A stretch of DNA of 64,000 nucleotides from Entonaema liquescens (GCA_902805475.1 CADCSX010000014.1:186001-250000); one strand, 5' to 3'; counted from the first letter of the stretch, positions 36,461 to 48,149 are shown. Numbers and translations are program-made. Notes: a model not told the origin generated them from the letters alone.

Positions 36461-36564
36461 TAATTCAGATAGCGAAGATAAGTGATTACCTAGGTAGTCT
36501 AACTAATATTCATTCAATTCATGCAATTCATGCAATTCATGCGGGTGAGCTATCATTGGTATCT

Positions 36565-37461
36565 TTACTTTCCTATTGTCAAGAACAAGCGATCTCCCAC
36601 ATCTCCTACACCTGGCTTCAACATGCCATTGGGTGTGAGTTCGGCGTCAACACCCGCAGCCCAAATCTCTACAGCCTCAGGCCACTCCTCGGCAGCGCGT
36701 CGCACACCCTCAGCGGCCGCGATGACAGATAGGACGATGATGCGCTTAACACCCCACTCTTTCAGTGTCTGTATGGCGGCTGCACACGTCCCTCCAGTTG
36801 CGATAACGGGGTCTACAACGATAGCTAGACTCGAGGCGTTCGTTCCTGGCTCGCTTGCTGAACCGGAAATGTGATGTGGGAGATTGTTGTAATATTCGAC
36901 GGGCTCTAGTGTGCTAGGCTCACGGTACAAGCCTAAATGGTGTACGGGGACTGGTTCGGGGAGAATGGTTTGTATCGCTTGTAGTCATATATTAGGCTTG
37001 AGGTTCATACGAAAAAAGGTGATATTTTATACGATAGTTGCGAGAAAGGATAAGAAGTAAGAGGAGAGACACACACCTTCTACCATACCAAGTCCCGATC
37101 TAAGGATAGGCACTATTGATAAAGCTTCCGGTTGTAGCGTTGTCGTCGTGTATTCGAACCCTATGGGAGTCTCGCCCTACGTGGAGACAATGCCGTGTTA
37201 GCCGTACATATCCTACTACTTATATGGGTATAGCATTCTAAGGAGATTCATGGAATATAGACAGAACGGTTAAATATGGAATACCTTGGGTCCATCGACA
37301 GGTGTTAACGAAGCAGCTAGAGCTTCGCAGCCGAGGATTAAAGAGATGTCATTTATTAAAGACTTGACCTCTCGAGATTCGGTATTTTTGGACCGCAGAC
37401 GGCTTAGCTTGGCTACCAAGCACGGATGCTTAGAGACATGGACGTTGGAAGGGAGCGACAT
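36565..37461 (-). CDS. FUR1: uracil phosphoribosyltransferase
   Basis: Pyrimidine-salvage enzyme making UMP from uracil and PRPP. Exons: 37461-37285, 37176-37077 and 36977-36565; introns of 108 and 99 nt, 229 aa, normal for the family. Sequence marks: an N-terminal VHVSKHPCLVAKLSRLR, LQPEALSIVPILRSGLGMVE, the PRPP loop VVDPVIATGGTCAAA and the uracil-binding C-terminus near GVDAELTPNGMLKPGVGDVGD. The gene is tail to tail with LIG4, only 104 bp apart, so the two transcripts probably overlap at their 3' ends. Its 5' end faces the FEX gene. Confidence 0.94.
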
Positions 37462-38286
37462 GATGGAGTACTTGAGATTACAGCGGTATGTATAGGTCTA
37501 TGTAAATAGTTGTATAGCAAGGACACTATAGCGGACAATGCGGGAACGAGATACGTGATTCTGTAACTTTTAAGAATGACAAACGGAAGAAGATGAAGAG
37601 GGACGGGAAAGGTTCAGGTCAGGCTCGGTTTAAGTTAAGGATCTACAATAGACAGACCGCCTTGGACCTTCTCCAGCTTGTCTGGCTTGTCTGGCATAAG
37701 ACCGGCTTAGCTTGCAAGTGCGATGCGCGAGGCGAGATGCGGCAAGTATTCGTTGGCACCTGAATGATTACATGTACCTACCTTAGGTAGGTAGTGCCTC
37801 CCTCACGTAACTTGTTCAGGTACCTATCAAAGAGCTCCCGACGCGGGGAAGGGGTAATCAGTTACTGCCCCGCCATCCTTGATACCTAAGATAAGAGATG
37901 TACCTAAATTAGGTAACGCTCAGATGCGTTCAGATGACGGACAACGGACATTAGAGATAAGATCATTTGCTAGGTAGGAGACATAACCGAAACCGTGCCG
38001 TCCAATACGGTTCGTTCTCTCCTACGATAATCTAACACTATACATCACAACAACATTGATGATCGGAAATACGTGCCAAGAGAAGAATTGAAGCTATCAA
38101 GTGTAAAGTGCCATAAAGAAAATCAACACTCAACAATGTCGACGTAAATACTCAGCATGAAGAGTTCACTATCTCTATTGCAAATGCGGAGGGCAACTTT
38201 AATGTTTTAATGTTTTAATTTACCTTTCATTCCTAACATTACATCTAAGAAGTTTATGAGATATTATCATAAGATGAGACGATAAG
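37462..38286. promoter_or_regulatory. divergent promoter region of FUR1 and FEX
   Basis: 825 bp between two divergent start codons. It contains TACCTACCTTAGGTAGGTAG at 37775-37794 and further TACCTA/TAGGTA copies up to 37915, but no coding frame. Individual factor sites are not assignable. Confidence 0.6.
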
Positions 38287-39703
38287 ATGGATGAACGCCA
38301 GTCGCGTCTCCCAGAGCGGGAACAGCTGCAAGCTCGGGTGCAACAACGTCGTTCACCTGTGTCACAGTCCAACTACGATGTCCCGGATTCTTATGCAAAT
38401 GTACCCGAGCTAGAGGAGATAGCACCTATCCCAAGTCGGGATGAGCGTCGTTTGCGTCCTACACCTTCACTTGAGGAGGGCAGGGCTCTTGAGCGTGAAT
38501 ATTCGAGTCACCAGGAAGCTCAGCAAAGAGAGGAGAGGAGGTAGAAAAGAGAAACCAAAGATAGAAAAGGTGTCGGTGTCGAGATTGGCAACCGAGATCT
38601 ACACCATTTCTTATCTTGTACTCTTCGCAATCCTCGGCACTCTCGCTCGTTTAGGACTCCAGACCTTAACGTACTACGCCGGGGCTCCTGTGGCTTTCAG
38701 TTCCGTGTGGCCTAATTTTGCAGGTAGTTTGGTCTTAGGTTTTCTAGCTGAGGATCGTATGCTCTTCCGCTTCGAATGGGGAACTCCGACGTATGAGTTA
38801 GAACTTCTACGTGCGAAACAACATGGAGTGGACGTGGACACAGGCGGTTATAGCCCAGACAGGGCAGTTGTCGACCTCGCTGCAGCAAAGAAGGCCCATA
38901 TGGCTACTAAGAAAACCATACCACTCTACATCGGTCTTGCTACCGGGTTTTGTGGTTCCTTCACATCATTCTCCTCGTTTATCCGAGACTTATTCCTCGC
39001 TCTATCTAATGATTTACTCGCACCAGATGCGGGATCGATTACTACCCCTCGAAATGGTGGTTATTCCTTCATGGCTCTCCTCGCCGTCACTATCACCACT
39101 ATCTCCTTATCAATATCAGGCCTCTTCATCGGGGCCCAACTTGCGCTAGCCCTAGAGCCGATAACACCATCGCTTCCCTTCAACTTCACCCGCAAGTTCC
39201 TCGACCGATTCGCCGTCTTCCTCTCATGGGGCTGTTGGATCGGGGCTGTCCTTCTCTCCGCGCTCCCACCAGACCGATTCAGCAGCCCAGGAGCAGCCGA
39301 AACCTGGCGGGGCCGGGCGACCTTCGCACTGGTGTTCGCACCGCTGGGTTGTCTCGGGCGATTCTACGCATCTCTCTACCTTAACGGGTATTCTCCTTCG
39401 TTCCCTCTAGGCACGTTCTCCGTCAACATATTCGGCACTGTGGTCCTTGGTATGGCGTGGGACCTCGCTCACGTTCCCCTTGGCGGTGTCGTCGGCTGCC
39501 AAGTGTTACAAGGCATCGAGGACGGGTTTTGCGGTTGCTTGACTACCGTGTCCACGTGGGTAGCTGAGTTGACGGCTTTACGGAGGCGGCACGCTTATGT
39601 GTATGGAGGAGCCAGTGTAGTGATTGCGCTGGCTTGTATGATAGCTATTATGGGTGGTCTTAGATGGACCGAGGGCTTCAGCACGTTGGCTTGTGTGCAT
39701 TAA
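38287..39703 (+). CDS. FEX: fluoride export protein FEX (double CrcB/Fluc domain), frame-shifted
   Basis: Plasma-membrane fluoride channel protecting against environmental fluoride. A disordered N-terminal tail of about 85 residues is followed by two tandem CrcB halves. The first has GTLARLGLQTLTYY, WPNFAGSLVLGF and GLATGFCGSFTSFSSF; the second has PLGCLGRFYASLYL, GTFSVNIFGTVVLG and GIEDGFCGCLTTVSTW. The duplicated Asn (PNFAGS and VNIFGT) and GFCG motifs are the channel signature. The tail reads in one frame up to REERR and hits a stop, while the membrane part is in the next frame from RKEKPK. The switch must lie at about 38520-38545 in a purine repeat. Removing one base gives about 471 aa. 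A small intron could also explain it, but no good splice pair is visible. Confidence 0.9.
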
Positions 39704-40002
39704 GGGATGTGCTTACCCGGATCTTAAGAACTTGTCTCTCAAGAATGGTTGTTTGGCCAAGTCGTCTTGGTCAGTACAGTATTTATAGTATAATGTCTAA
39801 GTAGCCACTCAGGTGTAAATAATTCAAATATTCGAAGTGGTTGGAGCTGAAGATTTCGGAGCTCGCGACCTACTAGAGTTCAAGCTAGGAAGGTTGATTT
39901 TATGTTTGTTTATACTCGACTATCACAGGTACGTAATGTACATGCTTGGAGATCAGGACTACATGTACGGCAGAAGTTGTACACATTGGGTTCCAAATTT
40001 TG

Positions 40003-41457
40003 TTACCTCGTACTCTCTGACGCAGCGCATCTCTTCTCCAACCATCTTGCGAAATTTGTCGAAGGCACATCGATTCCTCTCCAGAACACATCAGAGGCCC
40101 ATATCACGACAGGGAAATATAACGAGCTGGAGATAATAAAGCTTATGGCGTAAGGCAAAACCCCCTCCTTGCCAATATACGCCCAACAGGTTTCAAGAAG
40201 CCATTTACCGATTGTTCGGTTGCCAAGCCCGTGAACAAGATAGAGTGCGAAACTGATCCGCCCAAGATATCTCGCCGGTCGAGCCAGGAAAATGGATTGG
40301 ACTGATGGCAGAAACGCCATGGGGCCGACAAGTAACATAGCCCCGATCGCTAACCAATATCGACGCCGATACGCACTAAAGGGCCAAACATATTTGGACC
40401 ACATATAGCCCGGAGTCTGGGTGTTGTGGTCTCGAGGATAGCCGCAAAGGAAGAGGCCGAGTATCATAGAAAGTATAAGCAGCGCATTCACTACTTTCCG
40501 TGCTGATGGATTCTTGGGCCTCTTTAGCAGCACTTCAAGTTCTGCTAGGCACATGCCTGAGATGAATAGAGCGAGGTCCCAACGCCTGTGGCCGAAGCAA
40601 TGGATCATAAGAAAGCTTTCGACAATTAATCGAACAGCAGTCCGAGTCCTTGCTAACCCGACGATGAGTAGAAAAACGACCATCGATCCCCGGAACTCGA
40701 CAGCAATAGACCATAGTTGAGGATTATAAAATCCAGAAAAGTCGGGTGTCCATTCCCACGGGTTTGACTCCATGTCGAGGTATTCGAGATACGATGTTAG
40801 GCCATGCTCGAACGGTTTCCCATCCACTTTCTTGGGAATATCTATTATACCGAGGTAAGCACAGATGAAAGCCATCGTGCTAGATGCGAAAGCTGGGAGG
40901 AATAAACGGAAGGCCCGGCGGAAGGTAAGGGAGGTCAGTCCGGAGAATAACTCCGTATATTCTTGGCGGTGCATCCGTTGGATAAATCGATGGGAAAGGA
41001 CAAAGCCGGAGACAACGAAAAATACCGATACCATAGCAGCACCAGAGTAGATGATCCGTACGAACGGCAGCAGCCAGAAAGATGTGTTGTCCTTGTATCC
41101 CCATCCTGAATTGACGGATGGGTACGGTATGTGAGTCCAGTGCAGAATGAAAACGATTAAAGAGGCGACTCCGCGGACGCCATCAAGATATTCTGTTGAG
41201 TACGGCTTTCTTGATGCCGTATTGGACTTCTCTGATTCTTCGGCCGGCGATCGCTTTGCTAGAAAACTAGGCCTCATAAAGTCAAGGCATTGCCAAAAGA
41301 CTACCCGGAGCGAGACTGGGTGAAGGCTCCTCCTCCACCTGGAGGGCCAGCTCGTGCGATCCGCTTCATCTAACGGCATTTGAGGGAGAAGCGCCTCCTC
41401 GTCTTCTCTAATAGAGTGCCCGGCGAGATGCATGGTTGATGTTACTCGACCGATCAT
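40003..41457 (-). CDS. acyltransferase-3 family membrane enzyme (OafA-like)
   Basis: Polytopic membrane protein of the acyltransferase 3 family, which O-acylates sugars, lipids or other small molecules using acyl donors. Single exon, 484 aa; the first ATG is at 41457, two codons inside a slightly longer open frame. A cytosolic N-terminal tail of about 85 residues precedes the family opening motif EYLDGVRGVASLIVFILHW, with His inside the first helix. Further marks: VFFVVSGFVLSHRF, FRRAFRLFLPAF and LARPARYLGRISFALYLVHG. About ten hydrophobic helices follow. Fungal members act in secondary metabolism, sterol or glycan acylation; the substrate here is unknown. It is convergent with FEX (300 bp) and divergent from the Stealth gene. 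Confidence 0.88.
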   Translation of the reverse strand: MIGRVTSTMHLAGHSIREDEEALLPQMPLDEADRTSWPSRWRRSLHPVSLRVVFWQCLDFMRPSFLAKRSPAEESEKSNTASRKPYSTEYLDGVRGVASLIVFILHWTHIPYPSVNSGWGYKDNTSFWLLPFVRIIYSGAAMVSVFFVVSGFVLSHRFIQRMHRQEYTELFSGLTSLTFRRAFRLFLPAFASSTMAFICAYLGIIDIPKKVDGKPFEHGLTSYLEYLDMESNPWEWTPDFSGFYNPQLWSIAVEFRGSMVVFLLIVGLARTRTAVRLIVESFLMIHCFGHRRWDLALFISGMCLAELEVLLKRPKNPSARKVVNALLILSMILGLFLCGYPRDHNTQTPGYMWSKYVWPFSAYRRRYWLAIGAMLLVGPMAFLPSVQSIFLARPARYLGRISFALYLVHGLGNRTIGKWLLETCWAYIGKEGVLPYAISFIISSSLYFPVVIWASDVFWRGIDVPSTNFARWLEKRCAASESTR

Positions 41458-43491
41458 CCACACCCTGTCAACCTATGAATTTTGATATCGCACTGAGCGA
41501 AGTGTCACTGTCCCTCCTTTAAGCGAGTTCACCTCCTAATCGGTAGAGGTTGAATTTCTTCGCCTGGTCACCTAAAATCGGTCCAGCTCTTAATAGGCTA
41601 CTTGTATAAGGTACCAATATACTGACAAGGTAGTCGTATAAGCCAAGAACCCACCACGAGATGACCTGGCCCACACCGCCCGGGGCTATTTGATGAGACT
41701 ATCAAGAAGACGGACGAGGTAGTAAGATTGTAATGCCACTACCTATGCTAACGCATTGTAGTAGTGGATTCTTCAATATACGTCAGGTAGTTGGGACATT
41801 AAGAGCAACTCACAAGACATAAAATCCGACGAAATACGTTTGATGAATTCAGAGGAAGCTACCTAAACATCTAGGAGAAGAAATACGCTCTATCCGAAGA
41901 AACCAGATGCTAGATTCCGCATCCTTCCGTAGTTCAACCATGTTGAACGAAACGTCGCACGAGATTCGGAACAGAGGCTAGGAGATAGGGGACCAACTTC
42001 TCAACACCATCAAAATGACGAGCCGCTGAACTGGTAAAAAGCCAAGTCGATCTCTAAGGATTAAGATTTTGCCAAGACAAGAAACCTCCAATAACAAGCA
42101 ACACAAGTGCCGGATCTACACGTTAAGCTCTGAAAGGGCTTAGCACCGCACGGTGCCAAGAGTTTCTGCAATGCATGCCAAGATGTCGTACTGAGTTGCC
42201 CCGTCGCAAGTTGGCGAGGTTGATGGGTTTAGTTGAGCCTATCCGGTGTATCATTTTGGTTATTATCTGATATCCAAACCCTCGTCTTCCAGCTATTCGT
42301 GGCTGATCACTTCTATAATAAACCTAGCCTCCGACTTTAGACTTGCATTCAACCAACAAACGATCTCCATTACAGCAAATAATAGTCCCATTCGGAAGGT
42401 CTTTCAAAGGGGTATTGCCGCACGCGACTTCAAACAATTGAAGTCTCGCGAGGCACGTGTGCACTTCCTTAGAAGAGAAGGCGAGAAATTTAGGTACGTA
42501 TGGGGTCGACCTGATGAATGAGGCCCTTGACATCACATCAGAATGATAAACTTCAATTCGAGAAGTCAAGAAGTCAAGCTCAGAATTGGATTCAGACGAA
42601 GCTCGTGGTAGTTCGTGCTAAGTAACACAGAATCGTATAGGCGTCACTACATGGTACTAGCATCTTGCGTGTCTCCTATGTAGACGCCGTGACTATGTGT
42701 AGACCGATTTACGGCAATTGTGCGCTCAAGCTTGTGAATGACGAGCTCTCGCCTTTGGGCGCATTCTAGTCACTACCGCGGATCTCATGTGGTCCCCCTT
42801 TATCGTTACTCCCATGTCGTGGGGGGAGTCGCTTCTCAGCCTATTAGCTTGGCACTTCTGGAAACCTGGATTGGAAGGCAGTTTTCTATATCCTAGAAGT
42901 TGAGATCTTCGTTATGCATCTCGGCTCCTCTCCACTACCATGGACCTTGCAACGCGCAGGTCCCATCGGCCATTTCCCGTTATGATTCGTCGTCTCTAAG
43001 AAAATTCAGGGTGTGGACATGATACTGTTAGTTGGTTAGAGTAGGCAAAAGGTCGTGTGCCGTCGATCCGTTTCCTATACAGTTGGCTCCTTGCGTTTCC
43101 CACCTGCTTATGAGAGTTTTTCCCTCATCGATCTCACCGAGAGACGCGACCATCGTGAGACCATATACCCCGAGCTGATAACGATCATGACTCTTTAACG
43201 TCGAGATAGGCTTTTTGTAAGGTGACGTCCCCTGTAGTTACCGAGACGGAGCATGTGAGAAGCAGCACGCCATTCACGATCGTTACGTTACGACAAACTC
43301 GTATGTGATTCCGCCCTTTCGTTTCTGCAACTATATACGAGTAAGGGAGTTTTCTCCGAGGCACACTTCAGATATTGGAAACGGAAAGGCCCTACTATTT
43401 TTTTTTTCGGGGTTTAGGGTAAAGTCACAGTGAATTTTGGTTGGTGGTTGAGACTACTACAAAGTGAAAGGGGGAGAAACAAAATATCAGG
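41458..43491. promoter_or_regulatory. 2-kb divergent intergenic region
   Basis: Lies between the start codons of the acyltransferase and the Stealth enzyme. Short open frames (for example 42246-42521) show no domain or splice context. It is expected to carry both promoters and perhaps long leaders. Confidence 0.5.
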
Positions 43492-45612
43492 ATGGTGTGG
43501 GCTGGAGCAGTCTTGTCAATACCCAACCGGAGCCAAAGTCCTATTGACTACTCCAAGACCATGTTATCGCCAAGGATACTACCGCGACTTTTCATAAATA
43601 TCCCGAATTCTCCTATAGAACAAGGCACATTCACGTCACGGCGCATGCGGAGGATAATATCCTTAATCTGCTTCCTGGCGTTGATATGGGCAGTGTTAGA
43701 TAAGTGGAGGACGGTCCATTCGGAAGGGCAGAGCTACACTGCCTTCCGGTTAATGCGACATGCTACGATAGATAGTAAAACGTCGCAATGGGTAGGCGGT
43801 GGCGCTGTCATGACGTCGCAGAGCAGCACAGAGAGCACGGAACATACATATCAACCGACAGAGGAAGAGCAAACTCCTCATCAAGCGCTACCGAACGTCA
43901 TCCGCATATCATTCGAAGAGGCTGTTCGGGATGTTAAGTTAGACGGTTGGGAAGATGAATGGTTTTCAGCCGGACATTTCGATGCCGAGAAGCATGGCCC
44001 GCTCGATGAGCCGAAGATCGATTTTGTATATAATTGGGTCAACGGATCCGATGAGGCGTTCAATAATATTCGACATAGTTACGAGTTGAAATCGCCCCTA
44101 AACGATCGAGACGGAAAGTGGATATCGCATCATAGCATTAACCGGTATCGAGACTGGGATGAGTTGAGATACTCGCTCCGCAGCTTGGACGTCTATGCCA
44201 AGGGGTTTATCAACAAGATACAGCTTCTTGTCAACTCGGTCGGTAGTCAATACCGGGAGGACGGTATAGACATGCGTCCGCAGAGACCAACTTGGCTCAA
44301 AGATGATGACGAAACCAACCAGCACGTCCAGGTTCTCGGCCAGGAATCCTTCTTCCGCGAGCAAGACAAAGCATGTCTTCCTACTTTCAACTCGCTCTCC
44401 ATCGAGTCCCAAATCTACATGACTCCATCGTCAACGGACCAGCTTTTCGCGTTGTCTGACGATATGTTCTTAGGTATGCCTCACGCTGCCTCCGACTTTT
44501 ACTCGCCTTTGTTTGGTCCAACTATGGGCTTTAAAAGCGACCATTATAACGTCAAGCATCTGGGAGGTAAAAGCCAAATACCCTCATTCGGCGAGAAACC
44601 ATTCGTCTATTATACCTCATACCTATTAAACCACCGGTTTGGCGAACGCAACCGTCATGTTCAAGCCCACTTCGGACATTCCGTTTCGAGAAGGGTGATG
44701 AAAGAGGCAATGGCCTCTTTTCCTGAACCGTCAGCAAAGGGCGCCTGTGAGCGATTCCGCGGAGAGTCGCGGTTTCAGATATACCCTTGGTTTGCCAGCT
44801 TCCACTATACCATCGAGAGATTCAGAGAAGCTTTAATATGGTCCTTCATTATCTCCCGTTCGGACGAGAACTCTGACGGGTATATCGACTGGACAGAGCG
44901 TCAGCGTATACTTAAGGCTGTTGAGCCGGGATGGCACCAGCTCTCTAGCAACGACGCATCCAAACCCGCGGCCCAGAGTCCAATCAGAGAGCGAATGTAT
45001 TACAAGTTACCGCAGATCCTCCAGAAGGCGGGACTTCAACCACCCCAGGCAAACGTGAACGTATTATGGACATCACTTGACGGTCCTGAGACGATTCGTA
45101 ATGTTAAATGCAACGACTTCAGTGTTGATAAGTGCCTCGGAGACTCCTTCGCGTCAGCACTTTCAGATTCCACGTCCCCGAACCCCGACTTTACGGCGTC
45201 CAACATTTTCTCGCGGCTCTCGTACCAGCGCCCGCAGTGCGGCGACTGTCTAATCAAGTTCTTACTGGCGTCGCAGCCGCGAGGATTAGAGCCTTTACTA
45301 CCTCACAAAGCCAAACAGCCACGTGAGCGCGAGATGATTATAAAGGCGCTTAAGAAGTACCAGCATACCATCATCGACACGGACGCGATGAAATTCGTCA
45401 TGGTGAAAGACGCAGAGCAGGCTGAGACGGAACTGCTCGAGCGGACGATCCGTCGAGGCAAGGAATACGGCCAATGGTGCCTGAACGACGACGTCATGAC
45501 CGAGAGCGCGGAGCAGGTCGGCCGCGTCCGGGACGTCATAGCACAGGTCTTCGAGACGTTGTGGCCTGTCAAGGGGCGCTGGGAAAAGGGAAATGAAGAG
45601 AAGAATATATAG
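43492..45612 (+). CDS. Stealth-family sugar-phosphate transferase (Xpt1/GNPTAB-like)
   Basis: Likely Golgi type II membrane protein that transfers a sugar-1-phosphate to a glycan. The family includes animal GlcNAc-1-phosphotransferase alpha/beta, bacterial capsule enzymes and Cryptococcus xylosylphosphotransferase Xpt1. Single exon, 706 aa. One membrane segment at about residues 53-70 (IISLICFLALIWAVLD) is followed by a luminal stem. Conserved regions: CR1 KIDFVYNWVNGSDEAF at about 175-190, CR2 RDWDELRYSLRSLDVY at about 220-235, and CR3-like LFALSDDMFLGMP. An EF-hand-like segment (SDENSDGYIDWTE) follows. The C-terminal 200 residues are variable. M24 could also start the protein. Exact donor and acceptor are unknown. 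Confidence 0.88.
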   Translation: MVWAGAVLSIPNRSQSPIDYSKTMLSPRILPRLFINIPNSPIEQGTFTSRRMRRIISLICFLALIWAVLDKWRTVHSEGQSYTAFRLMRHATIDSKTSQWVGGGAVMTSQSSTESTEHTYQPTEEEQTPHQALPNVIRISFEEAVRDVKLDGWEDEWFSAGHFDAEKHGPLDEPKIDFVYNWVNGSDEAFNNIRHSYELKSPLNDRDGKWISHHSINRYRDWDELRYSLRSLDVYAKGFINKIQLLVNSVGSQYREDGIDMRPQRPTWLKDDDETNQHVQVLGQESFFREQDKACLPTFNSLSIESQIYMTPSSTDQLFALSDDMFLGMPHAASDFYSPLFGPTMGFKSDHYNVKHLGGKSQIPSFGEKPFVYYTSYLLNHRFGERNRHVQAHFGHSVSRRVMKEAMASFPEPSAKGACERFRGESRFQIYPWFASFHYTIERFREALIWSFIISRSDENSDGYIDWTERQRILKAVEPGWHQLSSNDASKPAAQSPIRERMYYKLPQILQKAGLQPPQANVNVLWTSLDGPETIRNVKCNDFSVDKCLGDSFASALSDSTSPNPDFTASNIFSRLSYQRPQCGDCLIKFLLASQPRGLEPLLPHKAKQPREREMIIKALKKYQHTIIDTDAMKFVMVKDAEQAETELLERTIRRGKEYGQWCLNDDVMTESAEQVGRVRDVIAQVFETLWPVKGRWEKGNEEKNI

Positions 45613-46482
45613 CTTCTTATGTATGCTTGGGGTACTACTACTAACATACGCGGGTGTGGTTTTTTTTTTTTTTTGGATATTTCTGTTTTTATTGAAAGAT
45701 ACCACATATTTTTGTATTCATGTACGTATGTACAGTATATACTATACTATATCTACCTACCTATGTACGCCTAATGCTATGCCATAAGATGACTTTAATC
45801 GTCATAGCCGTCTCTATATATATTGAGCGCCGAGCTAGTCTCCTGTGAATTATCCATAGAAAGACATAAGAAGACTCGTAAGATTATAAACATCTGGGGA
45901 GGGGGGTAGAGGAGAGCGGTATCTTGCTCCTTGACCGAAGCAACCCTAGAAAATGTAGACATTCGAGAAGATCTCCACGTCCCTGTCATGGGGCCAGAGC
46001 GACGCGGATAGTGACACGGCACAACATACGTACGACACGATGCAGCGTAACGTAGCGGAGTGTGACGGCACTGAACCGAGATTTGTCACCGCGGTGAGGG
46101 GGCCGAGGTAGCATCGGTAGAAGGATAAAGGCCGAGGACTCTTGGGATACCAAGTAGGTTCACTTGATTTATGTTCGTAAAAATGCAGCTCCTCCGGAAT
46201 ATGATTCAAGTTGACAAGGGGCTGTCAAAATTAATACTCTAACCCTCTAACAGTACTACATCCAATGCGCATCATTCTAAACACGCATTCAGAGGCTCAC
46301 GGCACGTTATAGGGTCAACTAGTAATACAAAGAGAAGATCACCAATAAAACATGCAAATAGTCAGAACTGCTGGTATATACTCGGTTTAAATTATGTTCG
46401 TCTAGACGCTCTATATTCCGCTCAGATATGCACAAATGCTAGATCTTCAAAAGCAATGCCATTAATATTCGACAACGAAACC
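45613..46482. other. convergent intergenic
   Basis: 3' flanks of the Stealth and aspartic protease genes. A T-run at 45659-45674 directly after the stop may belong to the 3' untranslated region. Nothing coding recognised. Confidence 0.6.
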
Positions 46483-48149
46483 TCACAGGGTCAAAGTAGC
46501 CCAGAACGCAACCGCCATCAGTCCTAAACACCACCCGACAGTGCCACGGGAACCTGCCGAATCCGGTGTCGTTGCTGCTGAGCCGTCCGCCTGCGCAGTC
46601 GTACTCGCGCCAGGAGAACTGTTTGCAGTTGCGCCGCTGCCGCTGCCGCTCGTTTTCGACGGAGACGAGGAAGCGGATGGCGAAGATGATGACGAGGACG
46701 AAGATGAAGATGATGAGGATGAAGTCTTGGAAGCCGGTGCGTCACAGTCGCCTTTGAGGGTGCTCATGTCCGTCTCCTTCGTGATTTCTATCTCGTTCGT
46801 GCCGCAGTTCACATATTGAGCCAAGTGAATGGCGTTATTCGTCTGATCGAAAACGGCTAGGATAAACTGTTAGTTTTTACAGTATGAACAAGCTTCTTAT
46901 ATCCATTATAAGACTTACCGTAAGCAGAACGGAGCATGGTATCACCAAGCAGAATGAAATCATCGCTCGCCATGATACCCAGGTAACATTGCGTGAAGAA
47001 GGCGTTCCGAACCTCCCTGACAACCTCGTTATAGGGCACCTTTATGGTGATGCCATCGAAGGCAAAGTCCAGTGTTCCCGGCAAGTCGTTGAGAGAGCAG
47101 TCAACTGGGTAGAGACCGTTAGCGTCCGTGGCCTCGGCGCCGAAATCTGCCGCGATGCTGTTCGCTAGATCCGTCGGTAGGAGAGTGAGAGTAGCACCAC
47201 TGTCTAGGAAAACAGCCATGGTTTCGTTCACGTAGTCCTTCTTAGCGCCGCTAGGGGGCGTGAGACTTAGCGAGGTCATGTTAACCCAGTACCTTGGTAC
47301 ACCATCCGGAGATTCCTCCGCGGGAAGAATAGGTAGGCTCTGTAGAGTGCCCGTGAACTTGCCGGTGTCCACTCCGCCGAAGATGATAACTCCTTCTTGC
47401 TCCTCCTTGCCGCCGAGAGCCAAACTGAACGCTTTGGTATCTGTCACCCCTTGGTCCTCTAGCTCGTCTACGAAATTCTTATAACGTGTAGTCACGTTTA
47501 TTCCGTGACCTATTCCAAGGATACCAGCGAACTCATCATCAGTCTCGAAGGCAACGCCGAACTGGATCCCCTTTAATTTCGCATCTGGCTCAAAATTAGT
47601 TTTACGATCTCATTATAATATACTCAAAGCGAGCAACTCACCCGTGCCTGTGAGACCAATGTCGTCTGTGTAATATTGTATGTTAGCGGCACCGATGCCA
47701 TACCGCAGCGTCTTCGTTCCAGCTAGCTTGGTTGAAGTAGACGAAGACGTCGAGTCATAATGGCCAACAGCTTGGCAAAATCTGACATCTGCAGAACCTG
47801 CAAGATCAGAACAATCTGGATTTACCCAAAGCTCGAACGAGCCTGTATCTAACTGAACAAAAACCTGCTGCGGCGGAGTGCCGATATCCACTTCGATGAT
47901 TTAGCAAGAGAAACAGCACGTAAGATAGACGAGGGATTACAAACATGAAGCGTAGTAGGCTACATCTGATCTGTTGGCTAGGGGTACAGTGGTTATAGCC
48001 CGCTTATCCCCGAAATCAGAAAATACATCTTTATTCGTAGAATGTACAACTGGTAGCTTGACATAGCGACTACTGCGGCGCTCGATAGTAGAGGCTTGGC
48101 AATAAGCTCCTATGATTAAGTCAAGGAGGAGGAAGAGTCGAGCTGCCAT
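46483..48149 (-). CDS. pepsin-type aspartic protease, probably GPI-anchored
   Basis: Secreted or cell-wall aspartic endopeptidase of the A1 family, yapsin-like in layout. Exons: 48149-47945, 47890-47642, 47584-46919 and 46856-46483; introns of 54-62 nt, 497 aa. The start at 48149 supplies a signal peptide (MAARLFLLLDLIIGAY); an upstream in-frame TTG is not needed. Catalytic motifs are QLDTGSFELWV (about 83-86) and FLDSGATLTLLP (about 279-282). The mature enzyme starts near SRYVKLPVVHS. The C-terminus has a run of 14 Ser in a Ser/Pro/Thr-rich stalk and ends with a hydrophobic tail (GWCLGLMAVAFWATLTL) preceded by small residues, as for GPI addition. Antisense frames over the Ser stalk are composition artefacts. 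Confidence 0.92.

Noticed and set aside
46524..46819. Acidic and Arg/His-rich open frames antisense or offset to the aspartic protease C-terminus
   Set aside because: They are produced by the serine-codon repeat of the protease stalk read in other frames.
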